Part shown: in pieces, positions 1 to 12,221 of the stretch
Numbering within the stretch: the first letter of the stretch is position 1
Layout: the number at the start of each line of letters is the position of its first letter
From: Cycas panzhihuaensis
Lineage: Eukaryota; Cycadophyta
DNA length: 64,000 nt
Assembly: GCA_023213395.1 (NCBI GenBank)
Contig: CM041465.1
Span: 108,941,741-109,005,740, forward strand
Reading direction: 5' to 3'
The notes under the pieces: model-generated
Databases searched by the model: none
What the model was told of the DNA's origin: nothing
The model's input: the letters and a program-made list of their open reading frames with translations, nothing else
Program-made: the position numbers and the translations under genes

Positions 1-875
1 TCTATGATTTATTCTCTAAAGGTATGGAAAAATACATCTCTATAATTAATAGCTCATTTTATTTTGATTTCTGTGAGCATTGTTTGTATGGTAAATAAAA
101 TCGAGTCAATTTTTCTTCAAGCTCAAAGAGAGAAAATGGTGTTCTATAATTGGTACACAATGATATTTTTGAACCTATTGATGTACCCTCATTAGGTGGG
201 TCTAAATACTTTATCTCATTCATAGATGACTTCTCGAGAAAGATATGACTGTAATTTCTCAAGCAAAAATCTAAAGTCTTCAGTAAATTCAAAGAATTCA
301 AGGCCTTGGTCAAGAATAAGGGTGACAAGTAGATCAAGGTACTAAGGATGAATAATGGAGGAGAGTTATGCTAAAAGGAGTTTGAGCAATTCTGTAAGCA
401 GTATAGGATAGTAAGGAAAAAGATAATTCCCTATATGCCATATCGAAATGGAGTTGTTAAAAGGATGAATAGAACCTTACTAGAGAGATCGAGGAGTATG
501 TTTAGTGCTATTGGATTAGAGAATAAATTTTAGATAGAGCCTATGATGAATATAATCTACCTGATAAATAGATCATTTATAACTGCCTTAGTATACAAAA
601 CAACTGAAGAATTGTGGCTTGGTAAGAAACCATCTCTTGGTCATCTTAAGTTTTTAGTTGTAAAACTTTTTTGCATGTTCCTAAATAGTAGAGGACTAAG
701 CTTGATTTTAAATTACAAAAGATTATTTTCATTGGCTATGGTGATGGTGTTAAAAGGTATAAGCTTTATAACCATGAAACATAAAAGGTTATATATAGTT
801 GTGATGTTATCTTTAGAGAGGAGTTTAAGTCTCTAAAGTAGGATGAAGAACCAAAGGAGGAACACTCCAGGAAGG
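1..875 (+). pseudogene. Ty1/copia integrase remnant
   Basis: This is a decayed Ty1/copia pol fragment read on the + strand in shifting frames. In order I can read the end of the integrase zinc finger (CEHCLYGK at about 75-105), the start of the catalytic core, an NNGGE segment near 350 where functional copies have DNGGE, and the PYxPxxNGVVxRxNRTLLE segment near 430-490, in which the catalytic Glu codon reads Lys. A TTEELW.GKKPS block at 600-640 and a GYGDGVKGYKL-like block at 730-760 lie in the post-integrase linker. Many stops and frameshifts are present, and RT is absent because RE1 inserted at 876. The fragment continues past the left edge. It is the oldest layer of the nest. Confidence 0.88.
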
Positions 876-3835
876 TGTTTCCTGGCTACCGGGAATGGAT
901 ATGGACAAGTCGACTTAGGTAAGCACATGTATATTTCCATCTCCCTTCTCAGCCATTTCAGGAGGTAGATTGAAATGTTGCTTGATTCACTACATGATTG
1001 AATGCCTCATCTTTGTGATTAGCATGCATCTTACTGCTTGATCATGTTGCACACCTTTAGCCTATGACAACCTGCAGGACATGCTCCTCCACAAGGCATG
1101 TATCCCCATGGTGCCTTACGACCCTCTGTTACACCTCCATGTTGCCTCGAGCATCAACTGATTTATGTGATCCACTAATATCTTTATCACGTTATCACAA
1201 CTCTTAGCATTTCGCTATGAGTAATCGACATTTTGTGTCCATCCATAGGTTTCTTGGGAGCCCTGCCTCTCAATGCCCTATCCAGTCTAGCCCATTTATC
1301 CACTTGGACTATCCCCAGCCACCTGAACAGGAGGGACAACCCCTCCTAGGCCTAGGATACCCCCTTCCTAGGGCCCCCCAGACCTATATTTCCCTTTTTA
1401 TTGATTATGGCCCTGCACCATAACAAATTCCACGGTACTACAAAGTTTTTTTTGGTACCACGAAGTTTACCATGGTGCGACTGTTTATCTCTATTTTTTT
1501 TAATCTACCGTGGCAATTTTCATATTTTTCATGAAATTGCAACATAGATTAGTCATTGCCTGAGTCCCAGCCTAACCCTAATCACTCGATTAGGGCACGG
1601 GTTGAGTATAAAGCCTAAAAACACCCTCATTTCTTCCTCTTACACTCTCTAACAATCTCATACAACTCTCTTTCTCTTGCTCTTTTGTCACCTCTACAAG
1701 CTTCCACCTATAGGAAATGCCCTGCATCTACTGAGATCTCCTGGACTTTACCTTCCACAGCTCCAGTTCATGGAACTTATCTCATCAAGGAGCCTCATCA
1801 AGAGAAGATACCATTCAAAGCATGAATTCTCAGGCATATATCAGGTTTCTTCTCTAGATTTTGTAGGGATTCTCCTGCAAGCACCTAGATCAGCCCCATC
1901 CTGCACTACTCTCAGGAAGGCCTACTACAAATTCAGCCCAATAGGTAGCTCTTTGTGTTTATCTTCATGTCATTTCCTTAGAACTCCTTTGAAAGTTAAG
2001 ATCTCTTCCATATATCTTTTATTTTCAGTACTTTCTAGTTCATGTAGGAGGTATTCCCTGCATTTTTTCCTTTCATATTTGCATCCTCTTTCTACTATCA
2101 CTCTGGTCTCTCCAAGAGGGTTGTGAGGTGAGCCACTTAAGGTGTGAGTGAAGGAAGCACTTCGTGGGTTCCATACCCTACAAGTCCGGCTTCCCAAGGG
2201 GCAATCCCCCTTCTCCTCCTTTACTCTCCACCTTATGTCCTCCTTGGGCCATCAGACAACCCTAGAAAGGAGACTATTGCTGGAACTAGTGTATGTAGCC
2301 CCTTGTTGCACTGTTTCTAGCCTTGAGAGCCCCATATCAATAGGGTATTTTAGCCCCCTAGTGCTGTTATATCCATCTTTTTTCCACTCCCTCACTAGGT
2401 GTTGTGCATGATACATACCGTAATTTTGGTAACACTTACAACATTTCTAGTTTCTATAGCATTTGATCCTTTCAGTATTAGCTATCATATAGGCTACCTA
2501 AACCTATTATCCTTGTGCTCAAAGGTAGTATGGAGGTACTTGCATAAGAGGGTTAGCTATTTTGTGACTAACTACTAGCACCCATTACTTGTTACAACTT
2601 GTGTTGTTAAATATCTTGTATTGTTTCTAGCACTTTGCTTGCAACTTTTGGTACTCCATTTCCTATATATATATGCATCTACTTGGTATTCTAGTAGCCC
2701 CTTAAAGGAAGGGGAAGAAAACCTTGTGTTTGCAGGTTTCATCATAATATTTGTGGAAAGGAAAAGGCACTTCAATCCAGGTAAGTCTCCATCTTTCTCC
2801 TTTTCGCTTCACTCCTTCGCATAGTTGTTTTATTTCTCTTTTTTCCTTTCTGGTTTCTTTCCTTTGTTTTCTTTTGTATGGGGAAGGTAAGGAAGCCCCT
2901 ACCAATACCACCTTTCGACAACATCAGCGCATTAGACAAGAATAAGAGAGAAAAGTGTAAAATATGGGCAAGGTATCTTCTTCGGCCACACAACTTCCTA
3001 GGTACGTAACTTCCCTTCTCTCATAGCTCTTTCCCTTTGTTATTCCTACATCCATCATTGTACATAATAAACAACATAAAAGGAAAAGAGTAATCAACCA
3101 ACTTGCATACATTTAGCTTGCATATGCATGTTGCATGCTGCCTTTATAGGAAGGAGTATACCATAAGAATTATACCTCCCTTCTCTCACTCAAATGCAAA
3201 ACATCCCTTAGCTTTGCATTTCCTAGCTTGCATGCTTGAGTGTGTTCAAAATACTTTTTTCCGCCTTTTTCTTGTTTGAAAACAAAAGAGAGTGAGAGAG
3301 TGATTTTGAGTTCCTCTTTTGTGATAGTAAACAAGAACACCTATATCATCTTTTCACATACACTCTTCACATTCCTATTCATACACTCTACCTACATTGC
3401 CCTTGTCAGACTTAGATCCCTTCACTCACGTAGCGGCAAGTGGTCTCTTACTATCACTCCTTCACTCGTAGACCTACCTTAGGTGTGTTGACCTAGGGAG
3501 TTCTTGTTGTTCCACCTATACCATATCACATTCCCGTAGTAGTTCTTCCTTCGTTGGGCCTCCCTTTTCCCTTCCAACCATCTAAGGGTAGGAGGATTCC
3601 ATCGTTTGGGGTCATTCGAGATACCTTATGTGTATCTTTCCTTTCAAACCAAGAGCCTAAGCTACCTCAAGGAAGCTGTGCACCATTTGTGGGTCCTGAA
3701 CCTGTATTTTGACATGCAGACGCCCTGTGTGGGTGTTTCTTCCACTTTGTAGGATTATATTCTTATTCTGGTATTTACTATTAATTACCCTGATCTTTGC
3801 CGAGTGTAGTTACCATCCCCATAAACGCGATTCCA
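876..3835 (+). repeat. RE1 5' LTR (2960 bp)
   Basis: The LTR begins TGTTTCCTGG and ends CGATTCCA one base before the primer-binding site. The start matches the other LTRs of the window (7169, 21141, 43088 and the reverse complements at 28219, 39926 and 51973). A TATAAA box lies at 1607-1612, downstream of a U3 cluster of GGTACC/AAGTTT motifs (about 1425-1475). A conserved splice-donor-like site, GAAG|GTAAGG, is at 2883-2892. I see no protein-coding gene inside it; the open frames do not persist between copies. Confidence 0.88.
1607..1612 (+). promoter_or_regulatory. RE1 LTR TATA box
   Basis: GAGTATAAAGCC follows a conserved AGGG-rich U3 block and precedes a pyrimidine-rich stretch (about 1625-1680), as expected for a plant RNA polymerase II core promoter. 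RE4 has the matching GAGTATAAAACC at the same relative place. Confidence 0.6.
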
Positions 3836-3836
3836 C

Positions 3837-3856
3837 TGGCGACCATACTGGGGACT
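3837..3856 (+). other. RE1 primer-binding site
   Basis: TGGCGACCATACTGGGGACT starts one base after the LTR terminal CA. It has the TGG start expected for a site complementary to a tRNA 3' CCA end. I cannot assign the tRNA with certainty without a tRNA search. RE3 (TGGCAACCATACTGGGGACT) and RE5 have near-identical sites. Confidence 0.8.
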
Positions 3857-3998
3857 CGCCTGTAAGGGAATTAGTCTTCCTCCTTTTCTCGTTGGTGCTA
3901 CTACCTCTTGGTAGCTTTCCTTCCTATTTTTGTTGGGCAGCCCCGAACATGTGCATAACCTTGTTTCCTTCTTCTCCTAATACGTAGGTAGGACTTGC

Positions 3999-6300
3999 AT
4001 ACGACGATTCTCACGTCGCTTATGAGGTCTACTCCCGTTGTTAGAAGAACCTTCTTATCACCCCCTTCCTACATCGGATCTTGATCCAATCATGGAAGGA
4101 TCTCTCTCAGATTGGGCATACCATGCTTACGTGTCTGATTCCTTAAAGACATCCACTTCCTTCCAAGGATCCGCCCAAGGAACTAAAAATCCCATTTATT
4201 ATCCGAATGACCAACCACACCCCCAATCTCATCAATCTACTACTTATGAAGTAGAACCTACATCTCTTTTAGAGTTTCGTCATTCCCATGGTGACTCTTA
4301 TGAGGACCGTCCTGTGGGACCCGCTTCATATGAGGCCCCTTCCATTTCATACGATTAAGCGAATACCCCTCCCACTGATGTGGTAGAGGCTTTGAGTCAA
4401 TGCTTCCAAGCCGCACACCTACAATCATGCCCAAGGTGGTTTGAGAAGGTCTTGTACCACCTTCTTCTACATCTCCTTCCCCTCGCTTATCGCATTTAAC
4501 TACTTTACCCATGATGAGCCTACCTTTTACATCTTCTTCCTCTTCCCATGGTATATGCACCTTAGGGACCACTCAGGGTATGTCATCTTCCCAAATCGAG
4601 TTGAGAATGGCCCCAGCTAGTCAAACCACTAACCCTCCTCCTACCATTGTTTATCCACCTACTAGACCTAGGGACCTGCATGTCCCCCTACTTCTAGTCA
4701 TATGGGGTTCGTCCCCATATAATCCTAATATCAACCTAAGGACCCTTCTCTTTTCCTACCTCCCAATTACAGTACTCAATCATGGGGGTATGGTAAAGGG
4801 AATTCCCTACCTGCTTATGGGGTGGACCCTCTATATTCGTATGGGGTCACACCACCCATGGGTGGCCCATGTGGGTAGAATCTAGTTCCTTACCCCTCCT
4901 TTCTACCATCTTGTGTGGCACCTTACATCATGCCTTTACAAGGAGGCCCAACTCCTTCCCAATGCACTTTCACTTAAGCTTCTTACCAATAAGGAGCACT
5001 CCCTCTAGGAGGGATGGCTACGTCATACCTATCCGCTGCCATGTAGGTTTCCTCAAATGTGGGATTCGTGCCTCCTCACCAAGTGGTAGGAGGACAGCAT
5101 ACCCTTTCGAACCAAACCCTCTAAGGGGGGTTTGGCCAAACCTACCCCCCGTCATTTCCCATATCTATTGATCCCATGGTCCAGTTAAGGGTATGACCCT
5201 TTGTGGACTATTGGTCAACCCCATTATCCGTTAAGATGCTAAGGACTAACTTACCGTCTCACCCCCCTGAAGTCCACAAATTCGATGGGACTTCGTCGTA
5301 AGACTCGGCAGAGCATGTTCGTAGCTCCTCTATGGTATGCATTAATTACTAAGCTTACAGCCACATCCTCACAAAATTATTTGTGCAGTATATTCAAGGT
5401 GATGCCCTTAAATGATTTTATCGCCTACTTGCACATTCTATCTTCTCATTCTAGCAACTTGTGGATGAGTTCGTCAACTACTTTGGCGTGGCTCACCCAT
5501 TTAAGAGTGGAATAAAATTCTTTTTGTGGCTTGAACAAGGCCATGATAAGATGAATCATGACTTTGTATGGTGTTTCGATGACCTTCTTCACTCTACTAA
5601 GGCTACTTTGTCCGAGGAGTTGAAGAGAGACCTTTTATCAATGCACTTCATCCAGAAGTTCACGTAGAAGTCCTTAAGATGGGGGCGACTACGTGTGACT
5701 CTGCTATAGTAAAATGCTTGGCACTCGAGGCCATTAAGATATAGGCTGGACTCAAGAAGCCTCTTAAGTCCTCAAATTAATATGAGGTACCACCACCACC
5801 AAAAGAAACTAAATCTCAATAGCCCTCAAGGTCTTCTTCCCACTCTATTAAGAAGACTCTAGACCCTCTTACTTTAGCTATATGTCATTTGAACATACGA
5901 TGAAGGAACTTAAGCTTCAAACTCCTTCATCTCCCACTTCCAACAAGCCTATTCACTAGGCTTCACAAGCTTCTCCTTGAGAATAAGTGGTGCTCCATCC
6001 ATGGGGAGTGCTTCCATGATGATTCATGGTGTCAGGCACAACATCCTAAAGGTACCTCATAATGCGACTCTTCTCCAAAATGGGCATCTAGACCCAAACT
6101 AGATCAGCATATTCACAGAGATCCCTTCTACAAATATGGGGAATGTGATTGTAACCCTCAACAGAGGAATAACTGAAACTGAGGGAGGTCTCCTAACCCT
6201 CGCTCTTCTTAAGCCAAAGGGAAGGGTACGAGGAATTTATCCTCTTCCTTGGGTTCTCCTAATCGACACACCCCATCACCTTTCTGATCCCAAAATAAGG
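3999..6300 (+). pseudogene. RE1 gag remnant
   Basis: This is a decayed Gag (capsid plus nucleocapsid). The start codon seen in RE2, RE3 and RE5 (ATGCGA) is ATACGA here, and a TGA follows a few codons later. The N-terminal LLEEPSYHPLP segment is near 4035, the capsid homology (WFY.LLAHS, DEFVNYF, HDKMNHDFV) is at about 5410-5660, and a CX2HX4HX4C knuckle (CSIHGECFHDDSWC) is at 5991-6032. Frameshifts and stops are scattered throughout. It is colinear with RE2 gag at 9887-12100. Confidence 0.85.
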
Positions 6301-6309
6301 GAAAGAAGG

Positions 6310-7168
6310 TTATTCAATTACTTGAGAACATCCCATTGTATGCCTTAACCTAGTCTCAAGTGATTAAAGAGGTGAATGGTATATCTTCATCCATATCTCT
6401 TCCTGACCCTTTTCTAGAAACTTCTCTTTTGGAAGCCCCTGCACTCCCCAAGACCATTCATGTGCACCCTGGTCGTTACAACATTCGAAGGGCCTTTCCC
6501 CAACCCACTATGAAGGGGAAGCTTTTCTTGGTCGTTGATGAGCTCCATATCGTGGCTGTTGGAATGTCCATAATGGATGTCTTGAGGAGCTGCCCTGAAC
6601 AATGCATGTTGCTCTTTGAGGCCTTAGGATTAGGTGACATGCCCGTTCATGCCTTGTGAGTCACCTCAAGCCATGAACCAGTTATTTCCTTTGATCTTGA
6701 GGATCTTCCCCTTTCTAGAGAAAGGGAGCACCACTGGCACTTCCCTTTCACTATTACCATCGATACTCTGGATTACACTTTACAAAGAACTATTGTTGAT
6801 AATGGTTCTTTTGTTAATGCCATGCCCTTATGTGTTATGCAAGAGCTTAGTATTTCAACTTTATAACTGGTTGTATGGCGATGCCAAGGCTACAATGGTA
6901 GTAAAAATACACCCTTAGGATCGGTGTCTATCCCTCTTACTCTTAAGGACAAGATTGTACTCACAAATATTATAGTCCTCGACATTGACGTTGACTACAA
7001 TCTGTTATTGGGATGCCCATGGCTCAATTAGATGGGAGCCGTGTGCTTGTCCCATTGGGGCCAACTTAAATTCATCCACGAAGGGCGAATGAGGGTCGTC
7101 TCTCAGGAGCTTCCTCCTATTAAGCAACCACGTCAATCCCATCAAGCATCTCATGGCCAAATAAAAGG
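6310..7168 (+). pseudogene. RE1 aspartic protease region, cut by RE2
   Basis: The conserved upstream block (PGRYNIRRAF, GMSIMDVLRSCPEQ) lies at 6460-6620. The protease active-site segment reads VDNGSFVNAMPL near 6798-6833, where retropepsins have a D-x-G triad. The region ends at 7168, where RE2 is inserted into the linker between protease and RT. The sequence continues at 23711. Several stops and at least one frameshift are present. Confidence 0.83.
7164..7168 (+). repeat. RE2 left target-site duplication
   Basis: AAAGG immediately precedes the RE2 5' LTR. The right flank reads AAGGG directly after the terminal CA (23711-23715), or AAAGG if the shared A is counted. Removing RE2 restores a continuous linker sequence that matches the uninterrupted linker of RE4 near 49110-49130. 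Confidence 0.75.
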
Positions 7169-9745
7169 TGTTTCATGGCTTCTAGGAATGGATACGGAAT
7201 CACCGACTCAGGTAAGTACAGGTATGTTTCTTACCTTATCATCGCTTTCATTTGATGAGTGTTTGCTTGCATGTCTGCATGTGTGTGGCTTTGTAGGCAA
7301 CTTTGTCATCGTCTACACTTATTATAGCCTATGACGACTATAGCAGGGGCACACTCCCAGTGAGTGTGGCACCCTGGTGGCCACTCGACTTCCTGCATCT
7401 GCCCTCCTCACTCCAGGATCCACTAGTTTTGTGCCACCTCCGCCCGTGTGATGACTCGTCATCATTTGGTCGACTTGCCACCCTATTTGAGCCCTATTTT
7501 TGCTGCTTTGGACCCGTCTGTTGGCTTGTTTACCCTCGGGTAGGTGTTTCAGCCCTCTATTAGCCCTTTTGGTCATCTACCCCCAGCCTAGGCTAGCTGG
7601 TCGGGCCCATTTTTGCCTCTGGGTTCGTACCGCTGGAATTTCTGTGATCTTGAGAATATTCACTGATCTGCAGAGTTCGTTGGCGATCTGTTGTCCTAAT
7701 TTCTTTTTTAAAATCTGCCATGGTAATTTCACATTTATTGCGAAACTGCCACGTGACTCGCGACTTAACTCTCTTCCAACCGCGCCCTAATCGCTTGCTT
7801 TAGGGTTTGGTTTGAGTACTTAAGCCACTTTGGACTCATTTTTGGGGACTTTTTTGGGCTCACTTTTGGATTGCTCCTCAAAGAAACACAGTTGTGCTCT
7901 GCTCTTCCCTGCTGCTCTACTGCTATCATAGGACCTGCACCTCTCCTCCAGCACCCAGCTCTCCTTTGGTGTGGCTAGGACATTCTCCCAGCCCCTCACA
8001 CACCTTGGAGAGGGCCCCTTGGAGAGGTTTCGTGATTCTCGCCTGCCGTCGAGGTTCCTAGTGCAGGTGTTTCCCTTCCAACCTCCTTAGCAGGGCTCCA
8101 AACCTGCTGCACTTCAGATTTGGGCTGATTTCTCAGCCCCTCTTCGCTGCCCCTTGGCTGAGGCAAGTCTCTTGCCTCCCTCACTTAGGTATTACTTGAT
8201 TTACATTATTTTTTTTGTGATATTAGTCCTTCATCTTGCCTGCTCCCTGCTTGTCCTTGTGAGTTTGGTTTTCGTCCTCTTAGTGGGTTGTTTTACCTCT
8301 ATCCTTGTGCCTATTACTTGCGTTTGCTACTCAAGGTAGTGGCATTGAGGGTTATCACAGGCTTTGGGAAGGAGCTGGGTGGATTCCGTACCACCTTCCA
8401 TGCTCCCTAAGTGGCTCTAGGCCCCCCAAATCCTCCCTCTCGCCTTGTGCTGTCCTTGGCACCTAAACAGGAGTTTGTTGGCCCTCTTTTGGTCGCTGAG
8501 ATCGGCACTGTCGTGTGTTGCAACACTGATTTAAGGACCTTTGTTTAGGTTTGGGCAACTTTCATAAGTCCCAACTGCTAGTCTTTGCCCAACTTTCTTC
8601 CCGGCCACCCGGTTTGCTCTTCATAGCACCCCGGTTCGCCGTAGGTTTTCCTTGGCCCCTCTTTGCCTCCTTCTTGCTGTTTCCAGCCCTTGCTCTTGGC
8701 CTTGCCCTCGCTGCCTCATGGCTCTTAGGGGGAGGTTAGGGCGTCGTTTGCAGGAGGTGGTCCACTCCGAGGCTACCGATCATTTACCTTTGCTTTGGTT
8801 ACTCTCTTTTGTGTACTTTCATCGTCGGATTGATACTAACACGTGTATTTAGATTCATATTTGTACTATTTAGACATATATTATTAGAATCTTGTATTGC
8901 ATGTTAGTATCCTTCCTCTGGGAAGGGAGAGGTTGCCATTGCTTGCAGGTACTTGGGGAGCGTAGAGGATCCCATCCGTTAGCTCTGTCACCGATAAGCG
9001 CCCTCATGTACATTACATTTTCGTACTTCTTCAGTTATTAGCTTTTGCTCCTTTTCTTTCCTTGGCATCGCATTTGGCTTTTTTCCGGGGAAGGTAAGGG
9101 AGCCCCCTTTCAATCCGCCGCAACATCCCGCATTCAATGCACTACGTGGAGTAGCTTGGTGCTCTTCAAGAAGGCTTTCATCATGCTCGCTCTCGGTCCA
9201 GGTGCACATCTTACTCTACCCTGCTACCCTTCTTTCCTTTTTTGATTTCTTCTTAGTAATTAACACATTGAAAAATAAAAAGGGAATGTTGATCTTGTTT
9301 CGATTATGCTTTATTTAGTTCAGTACATGTATCTTTGCTATTTATAGGAAAGGCTATAGGAACCCTCCCCTCTACCTTTCCTCCTCTTCTTAGCCGCACA
9401 AGTTTCTTACCTCCTGCATTACTTGTGTACCTGGTTAGCTTGTTTAGGCGCACCCTTAATTTGTTTCGCTTGGATATTCTCCTTCCCCTTCCAGCCATCT
9501 AAGGGTGGGAGGATCCTATCCCTAGGTCAACCCAGGTTTGCGCTACGCATCTTCACCCTTTGCTCAAAGTGGTGGAGGATCACTTGTTTATAGCCATATT
9601 CCATTGCAGATCCTGAACTCGCGCTCCGGCGCACGGGGCGCTCTGCGTGGTAATTACTTTTCTCATAGGTTTCACCTTCAGCTACTTCGCCACCTACTCT
9701 TACCACACCTATCAGTTAGGTAGCTATCCCGTAGATGCGCGTCCA
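7169..9745 (+). repeat. RE2 5' LTR (2577 bp)
   Basis: It begins TGTTTCATGG and ends GCGTCCA. The core promoter position is weak here: GAGTACTTAAGCC at about 7814-7826 replaces the GAGTATAAAGCC of RE1. A conserved GAAG|GTAAGG donor-like site is at 9090-9099, and an A-rich AATAAA-like stretch near 9270 may serve in polyadenylation. Short open frames inside (for example an Arg-rich one at 9304-9498, - strand) look non-coding. Confidence 0.92.
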
Positions 9746-9746
9746 C

Positions 9747-9753
9747 TGGCGAC
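9747..9753 (+). other. RE2 truncated primer-binding site
   Basis: Only TGGCGAC remains after the LTR, followed at once by GAGCTAGTTTC. In RE5 the same place reads TGGCGACCATACTAGGGACT and then about 10 more bases before GAGCTAGTTTC, so roughly two dozen bases have been lost in RE2. Confidence 0.75.
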
Positions 9754-9825
9754 GAGCTAGTTTCTGCTCTCTTCTATTGGTTTCGCTACCTTCTCGTGAT
9801 CCCTTATACCTATTTCGATCTATAT

Positions 9826-9842
9826 GTTGGGCAGCCCCCAAC
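9826..9842 (+). repeat. RE2 leader hairpin
   Basis: GTTGGGCAGCCCCCAAC is a short imperfect inverted repeat 45 bp before the gag start. A related hairpin lies near the 3' end of the internal region at 20890-20906. Comparable sequences occur in the leaders of RE1, RE3, RE4 and RE5. Confidence 0.5.
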
Positions 9843-9886
9843 GCGTGTGCCTTTTTCTTTTCCCTAACATTGTTGGTTGATCTTGC

Positions 9887-12221
9887 ATGCGATGCTTTTC
9901 TCGCTGCTTGCGTGGTCTACCTCCATTGTTAGAAGACCCTGAGTATCACCCTCTTCCTTTGTCAGATTCTGATCTGACTATGGAGGGATACTCTTCCGAT
10001 TGGGCCTACCACACTTCAACCTTAGAAACCCATGCTTTTCCTTCCTCTATTCCCGGGTCCACCCAAGAGGGTGATGAACCCCTTTATTACCCAAATGACC
10101 AACATCTCTCACTTGATGTCCATCCCTCTACCCATGCCGTAGAAGGATCCGCTCCTCTTGAGACTAGCCACGTATTCGGTGACTCTTATGACGAGCATTC
10201 CGAGGAACTTACTTTGTTCGAAGTCCCAGTTACCTCTTACGAGTATGTAGGAACCCCTCCTGTTGACGTAGTTGAAGCTCTCAACGAGTGTCACCGTGCA
10301 GCACGCTTGCAACCGCGTCTTGGATGGCTTGAGGGTGCCCTCCGTGGAGGAGCCTCTTCCTCTTCCGCTCCTCCCCCGCATGCCTCATCCTCATCTACTC
10401 TTCCTTTGACAACGAATCCCTTTGTGCCTACGCGTGTGTCCCACTCATTTCCTATTCCCGCAGTGGGGGCACGTGTCACGCCCTCCATTTCACGTCGAGG
10501 TCCTAGTGTTTCGGGATCTCCCCATGGTGTGTCTTTCCCTCAATTGAAGGTTAACATGCCCGTCCCTAACCAAACCAATGTGCCATCCCCTAATGTGGCG
10601 CATACCGTTCCTAGTAGGCTTGCCGGTCCTACTAGCCTTCCGACCACTAGTCATGTGGGATCCGCTCCCACACATCCTCAAAACCAACACGTTGGTGCTT
10701 CCTTCTACGTTCCCCCAGGATATACTTCTCAGCCTTGGGGGTAGGGTAGAGGAAGCCGTCTCCCGGTTTATGGGGTAGATCTGCTGCACCCATATGGGGT
10801 CGCTCCACCTACGGGTGGCCCATATGGGCAAAACCTAGTTCCACACCTGTCTTGTCTGTCATCCAATGCAATCCCATTCGTTGTGCCTTCGCAAGGGAAC
10901 CTGACTCCCTTCCAAGGCACCTACCCCCATGCCTCTTTTCAGCAAGGGGCGTTTCCTCAAGGAGGGACGGGTGTTCTACCCCTATCTGCTCCTTGTTCAT
11001 TACCTACTATGACATTCGTTGACCCCACGATTCAGGCAAGGGCATGCCCCTTCATGGACTTTAGGTCAACACCTCTTTCCGTTGAGGCATTAAGAACCAA
11101 CTTGCCGCCTCATCCCCCTGAAGTTCCTAGATTCGATGGAACTTCGTCGCAAGACCCCGCGAAGCATGTGTGTAGTTTTTCTATGGCATGTATCGATTAC
11201 TAGGCTTACGACCATATTTTAATGAAATTATTCCTGCGATCTTTGCAGGGTGACGCCCTCAAGTGGTTCTACCATCTCCCTGCCCATTCTATCCATTCAT
11301 TCCAACAATTGGTGGACGAGTTCATCAACTATTTTGATGTAGCCCGTCCATTCGAGAGCGGAATGAAGCCGCTTCTTTCGCTCAAACAAGGTCACGATGA
11401 AAGAAATCGTGACTTTGTGCGGCGATTCCATGACTTGCTTCACTCCACTAAGGCAACATTGCCTGAGGAGCTGAAGCGAGACCTTTTCATCAATGCACTT
11501 CGTCCTAAGGCTCATGTGGAAGTCCTCAAGATGGGGGTGACCACATGTGACTCCGCGATCGCCAAGTATTTGGCGTTAGAGGCTATTGAGATCCAAGCTA
11601 GTCTTAACAAACCTCTTAAGCCCTCACAATGCCATGAGGCACCACCCCCAACCAAGGATACCAAACCTTCACAACCTACCCAGTCTTCCTCTCATCCGAC
11701 CGAGAGGACTTTAGACCCTCTCACATCAGCTATACGCTCATTCGAGCGTACGATGAAGGAACTCAAGCTTCAGGCTCCTTCATCCCCTACATCCAATAAA
11801 CAAGTCCAACAAACCACCTAAGCTCCTCTCCCTAGGAATGGAAACGCCCAGTCCTCTCAAGCGCGAAGGTCCGACCTTCTCCTTGAGAAGAAGTGGTGCT
11901 CCATTCATGGGGAGTGCTTCCACGACGATTCACGTTGTAGGGCCCAGCATCCCAAGGATGCCCCTCGATATGATTCTTCCCCCAAACAGGCCTCAAGGCC
12001 TAATTTGGATCAACCAGTTCACAAGGGTCCGTTCCCTAAACATGGGGAACGCGATCGCAACACCCAAACCAAGAGCAGCAAAGCAGGGAAGATCGCCTGA
12101 TCCCCGTCCTTCCCATGACAAAGGGAAGGGTGCCCGGAACTCATCTTCTTCCTCTCATTCTCCTAGCCATCGTACCCCATCACCTTCGCGACCCCGGAAC
12201 AAGGGGAAGAAAGTAATCTAG
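9887..12221 (+). pseudogene. gag: RE2 gag
   Basis: The structural protein begins at ATG 9887 (MRCFSRCLRG), a start also present in RE3 and RE5. The first open block runs 285 codons to TAG at 10742. The same frame continues through TAG at 11201 to TAA at 11819, and the other copies have sense codons at these three places. A Pro/Ser-rich N-terminal half is followed by a retrotransposon Gag capsid domain at about 11090-11560 (SFSMACIDY, GDALKWFYHLP, DEFINYFDVARPFESG). A CX2HX4HX4C zinc knuckle (CSIHGECFHDDSRC) is at 11897-11938. A 2-nt loss between about 12060 and 12100 shifts the frame relative to the protease. The downstream GKKVI segment joins directly to the protease region, separated only by one TAG. 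Confidence 0.9.

Noticed and set aside
7200-7230. GTAAGTA donor-like site near the start of each LTR
   Set aside because: It lies upstream of the TATA box in U3, so LTR-initiated transcripts would carry it only at the 3' end; I give it no role.
9304-9498. Arg/Lys-rich 64-codon frame on the - strand, resembling a basic nucleic-acid-binding peptide
   Set aside because: It lies in the LTR, starts and ends are not kept in the other LTRs, and the base composition alone explains it.
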